Shown here: positions 12,560-24,751 of the stretch, one piece after another
Numbering within the stretch: position 1 is the stretch's first letter
Layout: every line of letters starts with the position of its first letter
The notes under the pieces: generated by a model
The model's database searches: none
Told to the model about the DNA's origin: nothing
What the model saw: the letters and a program-made list of their open reading frames with translations, nothing else
Made by a program: the position numbers and the translations under genes
Source of the DNA: Rhizophagus clarus
Lineage: Eukaryota; Glomeromycota; Glomeromycetes; Glomerales; Glomeraceae
Direction of reading: 5' to 3'
Assembly (NCBI GenBank): GCA_015698045.1
Contig: BLAL01000250.1
Span: 496,001-560,000 of the forward strand
DNA length: 64,000 nt

Positions 12560-13142
12560 TTAGAATATTTTAAAACCATTTTCCTTGGTAATATATTCTA
12601 TAGTAATTAGGATAAGATTTAATATCAAAATTATTATGAGTAATTTATTTTATTATTGTGATATCTTTATTTATTTTTAACGAAATAATAATGATACAGA
12701 GAAAAATACTATTTAAAAATGTAAAAATAAAAATTAAACATCAAAGATCACAAACACTAAAGATCAAAATATCAAAGATCAAAATAAACATCAAAGTTAA
12801 AGAAACAATTGAACAAAATAGTTATAAAATCTATAATAAAAAACATAGTCAAACACTACTGTTTTAAAAAGAAAAATTCTAAAAGAAAAACCTGTCTATT
12901 TCAAGTATAATCAAGAAAAAGATAGAAAACAGATAATAACAAAAAAAATAATAGAAAAAATTGACTACATGGTCCAAAATAGTAAATTTGTAATGTGAGT
13001 CAACTGCAAAAAATGTAGTATTTCTGAAGATTTCTGACACCCAGAACAAAGTTTATATGATTTCATTTAATACTAACTAAAATTTGGTGCAACACTAGAT
13101 TTCCTTTTTTTGCAATTAACTTGTGGTACAAAAAATAATTAA
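12560..13142. other. 3' flank of amidotransferase-like gene, inside inverted arm
   Basis: The Lys-rich 69-codon frame at 12658-12867 comes from an AT-rich block whose inverted partner near 23.7-23.95 kb does not keep the frame, so it is not called a gene. Compared with the other arm, about 640 bp (corresponding to 22.70-23.34 kb, with a possible last exon) is missing here. Confidence 0.5.
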
Positions 13143-15599
13143 TTACAAACCTGCATCATTCTTCTTTGCAATTTCATTCATTTTACTTGTATCATAACTG
13201 TAAACATGTTCGGAAGCTGATATAATATCCACTGCCTGGTTCAAACTAAATTGCGATGAGGTTTGACTTTCTGGTTGCTCAGCTTGTTCCTTTGTTGTTG
13301 ATTGAATTTTTTTTCCTTCATTGTTCAGTTTTTGTTTGAGGTTAAGTATATCAGAGTTATTATTATATCCATCAATTCTTTGCTTAATGCTATTAGCTTT
13401 ATTATTAATTTTTTGCTTGAGGTTAAGTATATCCGATGATTTATTATCATATTCATCAATTTTTTGCTTATGGCTATCAGTTTCATTATTAATTTTTTGA
13501 TTGAAGCTAAGCACTTCAGATTTATTATCATATTCATCAACTTTTGACTCAAGGCTAGGAATATCAGTTTTATCATTAATTTTTTGCTTGAGGTTAAGTA
13601 TATCAGATTTATTATCATATTCATTAATTTTTTGCTTAAGGCTAGGAATATCAGTTTTATCATTAATTTTTTGCTTGAAACTATCAGTTTTACCATTAAT
13701 TTTTTGCTTGAGGCTATCAGTTTTATCATTAATTTTTTGCTTAAGGCTATCAGTTTCATCATTAATTTTTTGCTTGAAGCTCTTGAGGCTAAGTATATCA
13801 GATTTATTATCATATTCATTAATTTTTTGCTTAAGGCTAGGAATATCAGTTTTATAAGTAATTTTTTGCATAAGGCCATCAGTTTTATCATCAATTTTTT
13901 GCTTTAGGTTATCAGTTTTATTATTAATTTTTTGCTTGTAGCTAGGCATATCAGATTTATTGCCATATTCATTAATTCTTTGCTCAAGGTTAGGATCAGA
14001 TTTTGCTGTGTTAAATGAACTTAATCTACTGGATTTATTTTCAAGTTGAAATTCATTTTTTAATTCTAAGAGCATCTTCTGTTTCCAATAGTATGCGTTG
14101 CCAGCTTTTGCCATATATATAAGAATGTTTCGATGATATTTTCCATCAGGATCATCAGCATTGAAAGCTTCTGGATGCCATTGAATAAGAAACATAGGTG
14201 CTCCATGACATGTCTCAACTGCTTCTATAACATTATCTTCTGGTTTTCTGTTAATTGGTTTATTTTCATATTGTGAAGATCGGGCTACTATTTTCATATT
14301 GGGTGGAATACTGGAACACGTAGCCGTAGTATGAACATTATTGGTTACTGGTGGTGGCGCAGAATACATAGCCGTAGTATGAACACTATTGGTTACTGGT
14401 GGTGGCACAAAAGCTTTAAAAATAACAAATATCGATATTTGTAAGATGAAATTTTATTACAACAAATTTAACTAATATTACAAACTTACTTGATTCTTTA
14501 TTTATTGCTTTTCCATACATTGCATCTGCTAACATAGAACATGAATAAATCTGAAGCCTATGCATTTTAACATTATATCCAACTCTTCCATTTTTTGTAA
14601 GATTTGGCATCCTTTCCCATGAATGATGATGCACTTTAACTTTTTTTCCACCAAAGAGTTTCCATATTTCTAATGCTCCATCACATATACCTAATACTGG
14701 ACGGCCTCGATTCCATGCATCTCTTATAAGTTTCTCTTCATTTCTTTTGCGAACTTCATAGTTAGGACATTCACTAATATTTGAATGACTACCAGGTATA
14801 AGGAGAAGACCATGAAAATCATTAGAAGGATAAGGGTAAAGTTTAATAATTGGAGGTGTGGGTTTATAGCTGTAAAAATCGGTAAGGCTGATGGGTAAAC
14901 CATAAGGTTTATCATATATTACATCTTTAAGAAGTTTAGCATCATTGGTAGTACCTACTACTCGAGTTGGATAATGTGTAATACGTTGAAATGTATAATG
15001 GTCCCAGAATGCAGATTTTCCTTCTTTGTCTTCTCGATAAGAAATATCAACAATTGCTATATTTAGAAGTAAAAAATTTATGATTGTAAGTCATAAAGAT
15101 GAAAATAATTCTTTTACAGATATAAAAAGTAATTACCTAAATGGGTATTTTTTATTGTTTTACTAGTTTTTCCGTCAGTTTTTGTTGATATACTTCTGCC
15201 ATGCTTCACCTTGTTACTGTCAGAACCTACCATTCCTAAATTATCCACTCTGTTTTGATTTTTCTCTTTATTATCATCACTAAATCTGTATATTCTGTTA
15301 TCGACAATACTATACTCTTTTAGGATATTTAATGAATTCTTCTCTTGGTTCTCAAGCTCTTTTAATTTTTTCTCTAATTTTTCAAGCTGAAGTTTTTCTT
15401 GAAACTCTTTTTTTTCTATTTCTAAACGTAGAAATTCATTTTCATTATTTGTAATTTTGATATTTGAGATCACATCTTTGAGTTCAGGTAATATATTGCA
15501 AACTTGTTTTTTAAGTTCTGCAAATGAAACAAGAGTTTCTGTATCACAAGAATCATTTTTCGACAATAATTTCTTTTTGACTTTTATGGAGTATGACAT
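13143..15599 (-). CDS. Glutamine-amidotransferase-like (peptidase C26) protein with coiled coil and expanded C-terminal repeats
   Basis: Exons 15599-15137, 15056-14490 and 14413-13143 give 766 aa. Residues 1-154 are charged and coiled-coil-like. Residues about 155-440 resemble class I GATase / peptidase C26 (gamma-glutamyl hydrolase type). They contain HGLLLIPGSHS, the nucleophile elbow GICDGA (Cys about 279) and IQWHPEAF (His about 423, Glu about 425), which together make a complete Cys-His-Glu triad. The likely activity is hydrolysis of a glutamine or gamma-glutamyl amide; the substrate is unknown. A PPVTNSVHTTA-like segment is duplicated at the start of exon 3. Residues about 485-690 are 17 copies of a Lys-Gln-Lys-Ile repeat, followed by a conserved tail. 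The start at 15599 matches the paralogue's MSYS start. It is the inverted paralogue of the gene at 20327. Confidence 0.82.
13325..14000 (-). repeat. 17-unit coding repeat (11- and 15/16-residue units)
   Basis: The DNA repeats encode units such as LKQKINDKTDS (11 residues) alternating with longer ones such as LKQKINEYDNKSDIL. By eye there are 17 units here, against four in the paralogue at about 22351-22515. Units of 11 residues with spaced Leu/Ile suit a hendecad coiled coil. The array leaves several other frames open on both strands; those are by-products. Confidence 0.85.
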
Positions 15600-17397
15600 T
15601 GATAAAAGTATGCTGTCGTATTTTCTTGATAGGTAGGTTGTTGAGATGTTTAGTGGTTTGAAAAAAATTACCTACGATCAACAGCTTTAAAATAACAATT
15701 GACATTGTTTATTAAGTTTTGTGTGGAACAAATAAGAGTACCCGAGCAAGAAAAAACAATATTAAGGATGTTTCAAGGTAATGTGAAACGTATACGACCC
15801 TCCATGTTGCATCATTGTGCAGATCCGGCAAGGATTTTTGCATCAAAAGAATATTTGTGTAAAATATCATTCTTCCGTGGACATGTGACTTATATTAGTA
15901 TTACCTAAAACGACTAACAATTAATTACTAAAATTGGATGTTTCTTACGCCTTTATTTTAAGGATGTTTTTTAATATTAAATTTTACTATCCTAATATGG
16001 ATTTACTAAAAATAACGTTAATAGTATTAAACATATTTGTTTACACCCACGGCGATGACAATGCTACACAATAGAATAATTTATAAACTGTAAGTTTAAA
16101 AAAAGACGATAATTGGTAGATACTAGATGGTATTACGGCAACTGAAAAACTTACGAATCATATTGTAACGGTACCTTTAAACCATTCTCAATCAAGTGCT
16201 GTCTTAGAATAGGTTTTTTTTAGAAAAAATAAATTGTGGAATATCTGTTACACAGTATTCTTGGCGTTAACAAATATTTTTTAAATTTGAGTATTTATGT
16301 AAAAATATACATTAAAATCTATGCCAATCTAAATAATTTATCTCCAAAAACGTTTTTTCATAATCAGGGGCAACCAATTATTTCTTTGGAATAAATTTAT
16401 TTAATTAAGATCATCATCTTTTTGCGTGGATTAAATACTGTATTTCTTATGCTACATTCATTACAGAATGAACATAAACTAAATGATTTTTTTTATCAGG
16501 TATTATTTAAAAATACTTTTTAAGTCGAATAAAGAATTTTTTTTATAACTTTGAAGGGAATTCAAAATAAATACTAATTCGCTTTACATTATCGAATTTT
16601 CTTAGATTTTATCAATTAAGCGAAAAAAAAAATGGTAATAACTTTGATACACAAAAATACTTAATATTTAATAGTAGTCGAAATAAATAAAATGGTTCAA
16701 TTGCTATTTCTACATATCAATTTTGCAGATATTTTTATTTTTTATTGCATGTATAAATAAAAAATGATTCTATGAATACTTCAGATAAAAATTTCTAGCT
16801 ATCATTAGATATCATATCATATCAGATATACAGTATTTATAATTCATTTTTGATTAAAATTTTTATTCATTCATTTAAGATTTGCTAACAAATTTTGAAA
16901 GAGTATTTCTTTTAATGGTTAAATTACTAAATTTTCTAGACATATAATTTGAAGATTTTACCCATTTTTAATAATTGAAAATCCCAGCGTGTATGATATT
17001 TTAATTTGAACATATTCTTGTCTATTTATAAAATTATTTGACCTCTAGAAACCTACGGTAATGTATTTACTATAACATATATTGACTTCGTATTAAATTT
17101 TAATAAAGGTTCTACAAAACACAATATTAAGTTGTGTAATGTGATGTTATACTTTATTGTGATAGCTTTAAGAATTCTAAAATAAAGAATCTTATTAAGT
17201 ACTAAAATAATCCAATTTCGGTAATAATCATCCATTTTGGGTTAGTTGTTTGAATCATTGAAAATTTCCATCATAAGAATTTATTATTCTGAAAAGAATT
17301 CGTTTTTACTTTCAGTTACTATATATATTAAACAGTTTCTTTTGAAAATTTCAAAAAACAAATAAATAATCAGCCGAATAGATAAACAATAATAACC
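15600..17397. other. Shared 5' flank and AT-rich arm sequence
   Basis: The part at 15700-15900 is the upstream region of the amidotransferase-like gene. It is conserved in inverted form at 20100-20260, including a GC-richer core around TTGCATCATTGTGCAGATCC. The 69-codon plus-strand frame at 15699-15908 lies wholly in this flank and is not called. From about 16.9 kb the sequence resembles the flank upstream of the 3168 kinase start. Confidence 0.5.
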
Positions 17398-17640
17398 ATG
17401 AGCCAATTAACAAATTATAAATATAAAATTGGCTTTTTAATTTCAAATAATTATTCTTTAATTCAACAAACAGAAACTACTCTTAAATCAGAAGTTAAAA
17501 AAAAGAAATGTGAGAAATGTAATGAATGTAATAAGAGAAGAAGACCTTTAGATGAAAGTCACCAAATTTAACACATTCGTTACGAAATGAAGTTAATATT
17601 TAAATCGCCCATATTGATTATTAGATTCGATGAATGATTT
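17398..17640 (+). pseudogene. Relic of kinase N-terminus
   Basis: An ATG at 17398 opens 57 codons that clearly match the N-terminus of the minus kinase at 3168 (MSQLTNYKYK against MNQLTHYKHK, then CNKRRRPLDESHQI). A TAA at 17569-17571 replaces the first Cys of the second CxxC. Similarity fades after about 17600, and the kinase domain is absent. Confidence 0.75.
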
Positions 17641-18535
17641 CACATTTCTTAGATAATGTCACTGGTGGATCCTTAATAATTATCGATTCCTTAATAATCA
17701 TAATGATACTCATTTTTCTTAATATAAATTGAGGAACAATTTTGTACTGTCTTGATTTCAAGATTGCTACATAATATTTTTATAATTCAATAAACTTGTT
17801 GTTTCTTGGCATTTGCTTTCATTTGAGCAGATCAAAGATTAACATAGTCAATAAATCTTTTTTTTTTTTATGCTCTGTTTAAATATAAAAGGTCTTATAG
17901 ACTAAATTAGCAGGAGCTTAATTTTAACTTACAATTATTGAAGTTTACCATTTGCACTATATAAAGAAGACTAGGATCGTGTCATGTATTGATGCATAAA
18001 ATTAAACAAATTGATCGTACAGAAATAGGGACAATTACAATGCAATAATTTTTGAAGTAATTAAAATAATCTATGAGTAACTCTTCATTCCACATCGAAG
18101 GAATGTGGGTTATGTAAAAGAGTATCATACGAAAACGAGAAAATTAAATCATTAAGGTTAACTTCTAAGGCAGGCAGTGGAAATTGTATATATTATATAG
18201 ATTATTGTCAAAAAGAAAATCTCGTAAAAGTTCTCTAATGAATTGAAATTTTTATCATCTGATCCTTAATACATCCATTTATGATATGTAAGCTCTATTG
18301 TTTGTTTGATGCTACTAAAGAAACCTCTGAAAGAGTTTATTCAATGCATTTGAGTTATCTATTAGACATATGCGCGTTTTTTGGCTTTATTTTTTTGTGT
18401 TTGTGTATTATTTCGATTATTTATTTATTTACTTATTATAGAAATAAAGACACAACTTCATGCAATTTACAAAGATCACTCTGCCGCAGGAAAATGTCGC
18501 GTGATTTTTATGTAGATCATTTCTAAAAACGTTTT
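17641..18535 (+). repeat. Spacer between inverted arms; direct copy at 26.2-27.1 kb
   Basis: Matching blocks in the same order include CCTTAATAATT...TTAATATAAATTGAGGAA, ATTTGCTTTCATTTGAGCA and GACTAGGATCGTGTCA, each also found at 26240-26540, and the ORF ends described separately. It is therefore a dispersed segment that is not part of the inverted arms. Confidence 0.7.
18281..18526 (+). CDS. Small hypothetical membrane ORF
   Basis: An 81-codon frame with one clear hydrophobic segment (about residues 27-52) followed by RNKDTTSCNL and a basic tail. The copy at 26882-27067 keeps the hydrophobic stretch and NKDTTLCNLRR but lacks the N-terminal part and changes frame upstream. Conservation of the NKDTT block is the only support for coding. 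No known family recognised. Confidence 0.25.
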   Translation: MICKLYCLFDATKETSERVYSMHLSYLLDICAFFGFIFLCLCIISIIYLFTYYRNKDTTSCNLQRSLCRRKMSRDFYVDHF

Positions 18536-20326
18536 TCGTGTCTCTTTTTCTTTTATCATATTAAACTCGGTTATATTTTCATATTACTAATATAATTTTG
18601 TTTGTAAAATTAAAAAATAAATTTTCTTGAAACAGAAAAGTTTGTCCGATAGTAATATAAAACTTGTCAATATTTAACCATAAATTGCGTGATTTGATAA
18701 AATTGTTCAATAAGTTCTTATATTTATTTAGCATCCCGTTTCTCGGCACGAGGATCGAAATCAGTGCTTTGCGCAACGTAAATTTTAATAAATGTACATT
18801 ATTAAAAACATTCGTTATGGTAAATACTTTGTCCGCAGGTTTTCTAGAGTTCAAATAATTTTGAATCTAATAAATAGATAAGAATATATTTTTATATTCT
18901 GAGAAAATTTTATTTTAAGAGCGTACATGTATATGATTTTTAATTTGAAGATTTTACCATTTTTAATAATGGAAATCAAAATTTAAAAAGTTACTGTATT
19001 TTAACCATAAATGAAATACTTTTTTTCAAATTATCACTAATTTGATAAATGAATGAATAAAGATTTTAATACCCCAATTTAGCTTTTCATTATCAAAAGG
19101 GGATTATAAATACTATATATGATATCTAATGACAATTAGAAATTTTTATTTGAAGTACTCGTATATCTATCTTTTTTGTTTAAATACATGAAGTAAAATA
19201 ACTGTAAAATTGATATATTTATTTAGAAATAGCAAATGAACCGTTTTATTTATTTCTATTACTATTAAGTATTTTTGTAATGTATTATCGTTATATATCA
19301 AAGCTATCACATTTTTTTTCATTTAATTGATAAAATTTAAGGATGAGCGATAATGCTCAACGAAATAAATATTTACCTTGAATCACCTTTAAAGCTATAA
19401 AAAAATTTGTTATTCGGTTTAAAAAGTATTTCTAAAATTATCTGTAAAAAATATCTGATTAGTTTATTTTCATTCTGTAATGAATGTAACATAAGAAATA
19501 CAGTATTTATCCGCACAAAAATATGATACTTTTCATTAAATAAATTTGTTCCAAAGATACAAATGGTTTTCTCTTACTATGAAAAAATGTTTTTGGAGTT
19601 AAATTATTTAGATTGGCATAAACTTATAACAAATTTTCTTTAAATTTGTAAAACTACACATTAAAATTTATAACGCACATAATTACTTAATGCTAAGAAT
19701 ACTTTCACAATTACTTTTTTTTTATCAAAAAAAAAAAAACTATTCAAAGGCAGTCTTGATTGAGAATGACTTAAGAAAGCTGTTATTATATCTTATTTGA
19801 CTTAAATATGGTTAATATTATTAACGCCACGTATTTAAAATTAATGAGAGCATTATTAAAATTTAAGAAATATAACAATTATGAAAACACATAAAAATTT
19901 TTATTTAGGAATAAATGTAACGAAACGAAAAATAAAATGAAAAAAATAAAAATTTAAATTAACAATATATTTTTGATTCCCTTCTACATTTTTTAATAAA
20001 TACATATTAGAATATTAAAAACGTCCAATTGGTTAAAACTAAGCGTAAGAATTATCCACTCTTAGTAATTAATTATTAGTCATTTTAGGTAATATAAATA
20101 CAAGTCACATTTCTACGGACAAATGATATTTTGCCGGATCTGCATAATGATGCAACATGGTGGACCGTATACGTTTCACATTACCTTAAAAATTATTAAT
20201 ATTGTTTTTCTTGCTCCGGTGCTTTTATTTGTTTCACAAAACTTAATAAACAATGTTCAATTATTATTTAAGTTGTTCAATTATTAGAAACCTACCTATC
20301 AAGGAAATAAGGGCATACTTTTTTCG
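18536..20326. other. AT-rich arm sequence and 5' flank of amidotransferase-like gene
   Basis: This is the mirror of 15.6-17.1 kb. The minus-strand frame at 18579-18854 (91 codons) is unsupported by its mirror region. The conserved GC-richer promoter-side block is at 20100-20260. Confidence 0.45.
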
Positions 20327-22872
20327 ATGTCATATTCCACAAAAGCCAAAAAGAAAAGATTACCGAAAAATGATTCTATTAAAGACTGGGATACAGAAAC
20401 TCTTGTTTCGTTTGACGGTGTTTATAGTCAAGGAATGAGTTCTCATCAAGCAAGATCTGCAGAACTTAGACAAAGAGTTCGCAAAAGATTAGCTGAACTT
20501 AGAGGGGTGGATCCTAACTCAATTCCGTATCCACGATCAAATATTGATCTTACAGAGTACGAAAAGGAAATCCAATATTTAGAAGGAAAATTGTTATTTT
20601 GTCAAGCAAATTCAGCAAAACAAGTACACTATCCACACTCAGGTATCTTAGAACACATTAATTTAGAAGAAAAGTCTCATCAAGCGAGGTCAGCAGAACT
20701 TAGACAACAAGTCCGTAACAGATTAGCTGAACTCAAAAATGTGGACCCTAGCTCAATACCATATCCACGCTCAAATATCAAACTTACAGAATACGAAAAT
20801 GAAATTCAATATTTAGAAGAAAATTCTCATCAAGCAAGGTCAGCAGAACTTAGACAGCAAGTTCGCAACAGACTAGCTGAACTCAAAGGGGTGGATCCTA
20901 ACTCAATTCCATATCCACGCTCAAATATCAAGCTTACAGAATATGAAAATAAAATTCTACGTTTAGAAATAGAAGAGAGAGGGTGTCAAGAAAGACTTCA
21001 GCTTGAAAAGTTAGAGAAAAAGCTAAAAGAGCTTGAGGATCAAGAGAAGAATTCATTTAATAACCTAAAAAAGTATAGTATTGTGGATAACAGAGCATAC
21101 AGATTTAGTGATGATAATAAAGAGCAAAATCAAAACATAATAGATAATTTAGGAACGGTAGGTTCTGATAATAATAAGATTAAGCTTAGCAGGAGAATAC
21201 CAGCAAAATTTGACGGTAAAACTAGAAAAATAGTAAAAGGTACCTATTTAGGTAATTACTTTTTATATCTGTAAAAGAATTATTTTCATTTTTATTACCT
21301 TAAAATCATAAATTTTTTACTTCTAAATATAGCAATTGTTGATATTTCTTATCGAGAAGACAAAGAAGGAAAATCTGCATTCTGGGACCATTATACATTT
21401 CAACGTATTACACATTATCCAACTCGAGTAGTAGGTACTACTAATGATGCTAAACTTCTTAAAGATGTAATATATGATATAACTTATGGTTTACCCATCA
21501 GCCCTACCGATTCTTACAATTTCAAACCAACACCTCCAATTCTTAAACTTTACCCTTATCCTTCTAATGATCTTCATGGTCTTCTCCTTATACCTGGTAG
21601 TCATTCCAATATTAGTGAATGTCCTAACTATGAAGTTCGCAAAAGAAATGAAGAGAAACTTATAAATGATGCATGGAATCGAGGTCGTCCAGTATTAGGT
21701 ATATGTGATGGAGCATTAGAAATATGGAAACTCTTTGGTGGAAAAGAAGTTAAAGTGCATCATCATTCATGGGAAATGATGCCATATCTTACAAAAAATG
21801 GAAGAGTTGGACATAATGTTACAATGCATGGTCTTCGGATTCATTCAAGCTCTATGTTAGCGGATGCAATGTATGGAAAAACAATAAATAAAAATTCAAG
21901 TAAGTGTTATAATATCAGTTAAATTTATTATAATAAAAATAACCTTACAAATATTTGACATTTGTTATTTTTAAAGCTTTTGTGACACCACCAGTAACCA
22001 ATAGTGTTCATACTACTGCTATGTGTTCCAGTATTATTCCATCTAATATGAAAATAGTAGCCCGATCTTCACAATGTGATAAAAAACCAATTAACAGAGA
22101 ACCAGAAGATAATGTTACAGAAGCAGTTGAGACATGTTATGGAGCACCTATGCTTCTTATTCAATGGCACCCAGAAGCTTTTAATTCTGATGATCGTGAT
22201 GGAAAATATCATCAAAACATTCTTATCTATATGGCAAAAGCTGGTGACACATACTATTGGAAACAGAAGATGCATTTAGAATTAAAGAATGAATTTCGGC
22301 TTGAAAATAAATTCAGTAGATTAAGTTCATTTAACATATTAAAATCTGATATTCCTAGCCTTGAGCAAAAAATTAATGAGTATGACAATAAATCTGATAT
22401 GCCTAGCTACAAGCAAAAAATTAATGATAAAACTGATATTCCTAGCCTTAAGCAAAAAATTAGTGAAAATGATAATAAATCTGATATGCTTAACCTCAAG
22501 CAAAAACTAACTAATGAAGGAAAAAAATATCAATCAACAACAGAGGAACAAGCTGAACATCAAACCTCATCACAATTTAGTTTGAACCAGGCAGTGAATT
22601 TTGTACCAGTTTTCTCACATGTTTACAGTTATTATGATACAAGTAAAATGAATGAAATTGCAAAGAAGAATGATGCAGGTTTGTAATTAATTAATTATTT
22701 TTGTATTTTAAAATACTAATATTATGCTTGATATATATATATCAATTTGAAATTACTTTTTCAAATTGTAGTAAAATTAATATTTATTTATTTGTTTACT
22801 TTTTTTTTAGAAAAAACTAAACAGATTAACAGCACCTTTAGAAAGGCACACTCTGGTAAGTGGGATGAATAG
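20327..22872 (+). CDS. Glutamine-amidotransferase-like (peptidase C26) protein with expanded N-terminal repeats
   Basis: Exons are 20327-21251, 21333-21899 and 21977 onward. Two ends fit. Stopping at the TAA 22684-22686 gives 733 aa. Splicing at GATGCAG|GT (22678) to an exon at 22811-22872 gives 751 aa. Residues 39-88, 117-166 and 167-216 are three copies of an Arg/Glu-rich unit, followed by a coiled coil. The GATase core has HGLLLIPGSHS, GICDGA (Cys about 433) and IQWHPEAF (His about 562, Glu about 564), a complete triad. Exon 2 is exactly as long as in the inverted paralogue (567 nt), and both are free of stops, which argues that both genes are under constraint. The C-terminal KQKI repeat has only four units here. 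The substrate is unknown; the fold assignment rests on motifs. Confidence 0.82.
20441..20974 (+). repeat. Three-unit coding repeat of about 50 residues
   Basis: The units begin SHQARSAELRQ and contain VDPNSIPYPRSNI and TEYENEIQYLEE. The first is separated from the second by 28 unrelated residues; the second and third are adjacent and nearly identical. The inverted paralogue keeps only a shortened trace (AELKKQVCNILPELKD). Confidence 0.85.
22351..22515 (+). repeat. Four-unit KQKI coding repeat
   Basis: Four units, from LEQKINEYDNKSDMPS to LKQKLTNEGKK, form the short counterpart of the 17-unit array at 13325-14000. The first and last units are closest to the first and last units of the long array, so the difference lies inside. 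Confidence 0.8.
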
Positions 22873-24339
22873 CCAAATTGGATATTGATTTTGATATTAA
22901 TCTGTAGCAACTCTAGTATTCCAATTTGTTACAGTGTTACCTCTAATCTAATATTTTACTTACAAATTATAACATTATTAAACTTAAACTGGTAGATGCA
23001 ACAACAAATGTCGCAACAAATAAATTGTACAATTTCATTATCAGTTTCAGTTATGTAATCTTATATCTTGTTTTCTTGTTTTTATGTATTAATGTTCTTG
23101 AAGTAAGTCTTTTTTGTTGTTTCGTTGTTCTTAACTCCTGTTCATTACCAACTAACAAGGTTATTCATTTACATTTTTTAAAATAAATTAATAAAATTGA
23201 ATTCTTAGTTTTTAAGGTATATTTTTATTTCTCTATTACTTTTTGTTATTCTTGATGAGGTTAAAACTATTTCTTTTCTTTTTAGGATAATTTAAAACAA
23301 ACCTTTATAATATTATTATAGGTAAGTTTTTAGTCAATTATCTACTCATAATCTGCAAGTTAATTGCAAAAAAAGGAAATCCAATGTTGCATCAAAAACT
23401 ACACAAGAAAATTATTTAAAAAAAAAAATACATTTAAGCCTTTGGTTAAATTTTAGATACTAAAATGTGTTGGTATTAAATGAAATCACATAAACTTGGT
23501 CTCTGGGTATCAGTAAATTAAATGAATTTTTTGTAGTTAACTCACATCACAAATTTATTATTTTTGACCATATAGATTATTTTTTTCATTTCTAGCATGT
23601 ATTATTATTTTTTTGTCATTTATCTACTTTCTATCTTGCTTTATTTTGTTAAAACAAATTTCAGGACAATTTTTCTTGTTTATTATTAAGGTAATCAGGT
23701 TTTTTCTTTTATATCTTTGTTGAATTTTTCTTTTTAAAACAGTAGTGTTTGACTACATTTTTTATTATAAATTTTACAACCATTTTGTTCAATTTTTTCT
23801 TTAACATCGATGATATTTCCTTCCTCTTCTTTTATTATTCTTGATCTTGATGTTTGGTTATTTTTATTTTGTGTTTACTTTATTTATTTTTAACGAAATA
23901 ATAACGAATGCAAAGAAAATGGTATTTAAAATGTAAAAGAAAATTATCAAAGTTATCAAGATAATAAAATAAATTACTCCTAGCTTTAATTTACCTTAAT
24001 TTTGAACATGCATTGTATAGTGTCAGTATTAAATAAGTCATCGGTTATTTAACGTGCAAATATACTAATTCCTTTTTTATTACTAATATACTTGACTTTA
24101 TTTGCGGTGTAAGTAAAAAGTTACCCAAAGTTGAATTATCCTTCCTATAAAAATTATATGAAATTTTAATAAAATTGTCATTATATTATAAATTTTATTG
24201 CACCATTATTTAGTGTATGATGAAAAAATTTAGATGTAAATAATTTTATATATTATAGGAATGGAATTTTTTAGTTAAATTTATTTATCATAAATAAATA
24301 AATAAATAATTTTTAATCTTTTTAAAAAATTAGAATTAT
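22873..24339. other. 3' flank inside inverted arm
   Basis: AT-rich sequence. The part from 23341 on mirrors 12.6-13.14 kb, and 22.70-23.34 kb has no partner in the left arm. No further gene is seen. Confidence 0.4.
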
Positions 24340-24666
24340 ACTTAGAAATTAATATTAAAATCGTTTTCCTTGGTAATATATTCTACAGTACGAATTATGT
24401 AATTAGGATATTAAGATTCAATATTAATATTATTAACAAAGTATAAATTTACATACACTTACTACTAAAATTTATATCAATATCTAATTTGATTTCTTTG
24501 TAAAAATTCCGATGATCAATTCGCTTTCACATGTGGAAATTTATTAAAATTTAATTTCATAATGAGATACATTTAAAAAACAAATAATTTTATTTGTTTC
24601 ACTGATTTACATATTAACCTAAAGTTATATACTAAGAATTTTATTTCGTGTATCTTATTGATTATT

Positions 24667-24751
24667 TTATAATAAAGTGATTAATATTTATGCATCATTA
24701 ATTATAAAGTGATCAAAATTTGTGTATCACTATTATAAAGTGATCAATAAT
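24667..24751. repeat. Imperfect short tandem repeat
   Basis: Three imperfect units around AATAAAGTGAT or TATAAAGTGATCAA, each followed by an AT-rich tail with TATGCATCA or TGTATCAC. Confidence 0.5.

Larger units (their letters stand above)
12300..17400 (+). repeat. Left arm of large inverted duplication
   Basis: Read on the minus strand, this segment matches 18.8-25.8 kb. The matches run in mirrored order: kinase tail relic (12.35-12.55 against 24.34-24.53), Lys-rich AT block (12.66-12.9 against 23.7-23.95), the amidotransferase-like gene, its 5' flank (15.7-15.9 against 20.1-20.26), and AT-rich blocks near 16.2-16.5 (against 19.5-19.76) and 17.04-17.10 (against 18.78-18.85). The arms differ by many small changes plus larger deletions. 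Confidence 0.8.

Noticed and set aside
12658-12867. Lys-rich 69-codon frame
   Set aside because: The inverted copy near 23.7-23.95 kb does not keep the frame, so coding is not conserved.
13325-13907. Long frames on both strands across the KQKI repeat (e.g. 13325-13894 minus, 13501-13857 plus, 13584-13907 plus)
   Set aside because: They are by-products of a repetitive coding region. The minus frame that continues the GATase gene explains the sequence, and the others are low-complexity Leu/Ile/Ser translations.
13325-14000. CRISPR-like array
   Set aside because: Units are contiguous coding repeats without unique spacers, in a eukaryotic gene.
15699-15908. 69-codon frame in the shared 5' flank of the amidotransferase-like gene
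   Set aside because: The mirror block at 20100-20260 is conserved as DNA but not as this frame; it is more likely promoter-side sequence.
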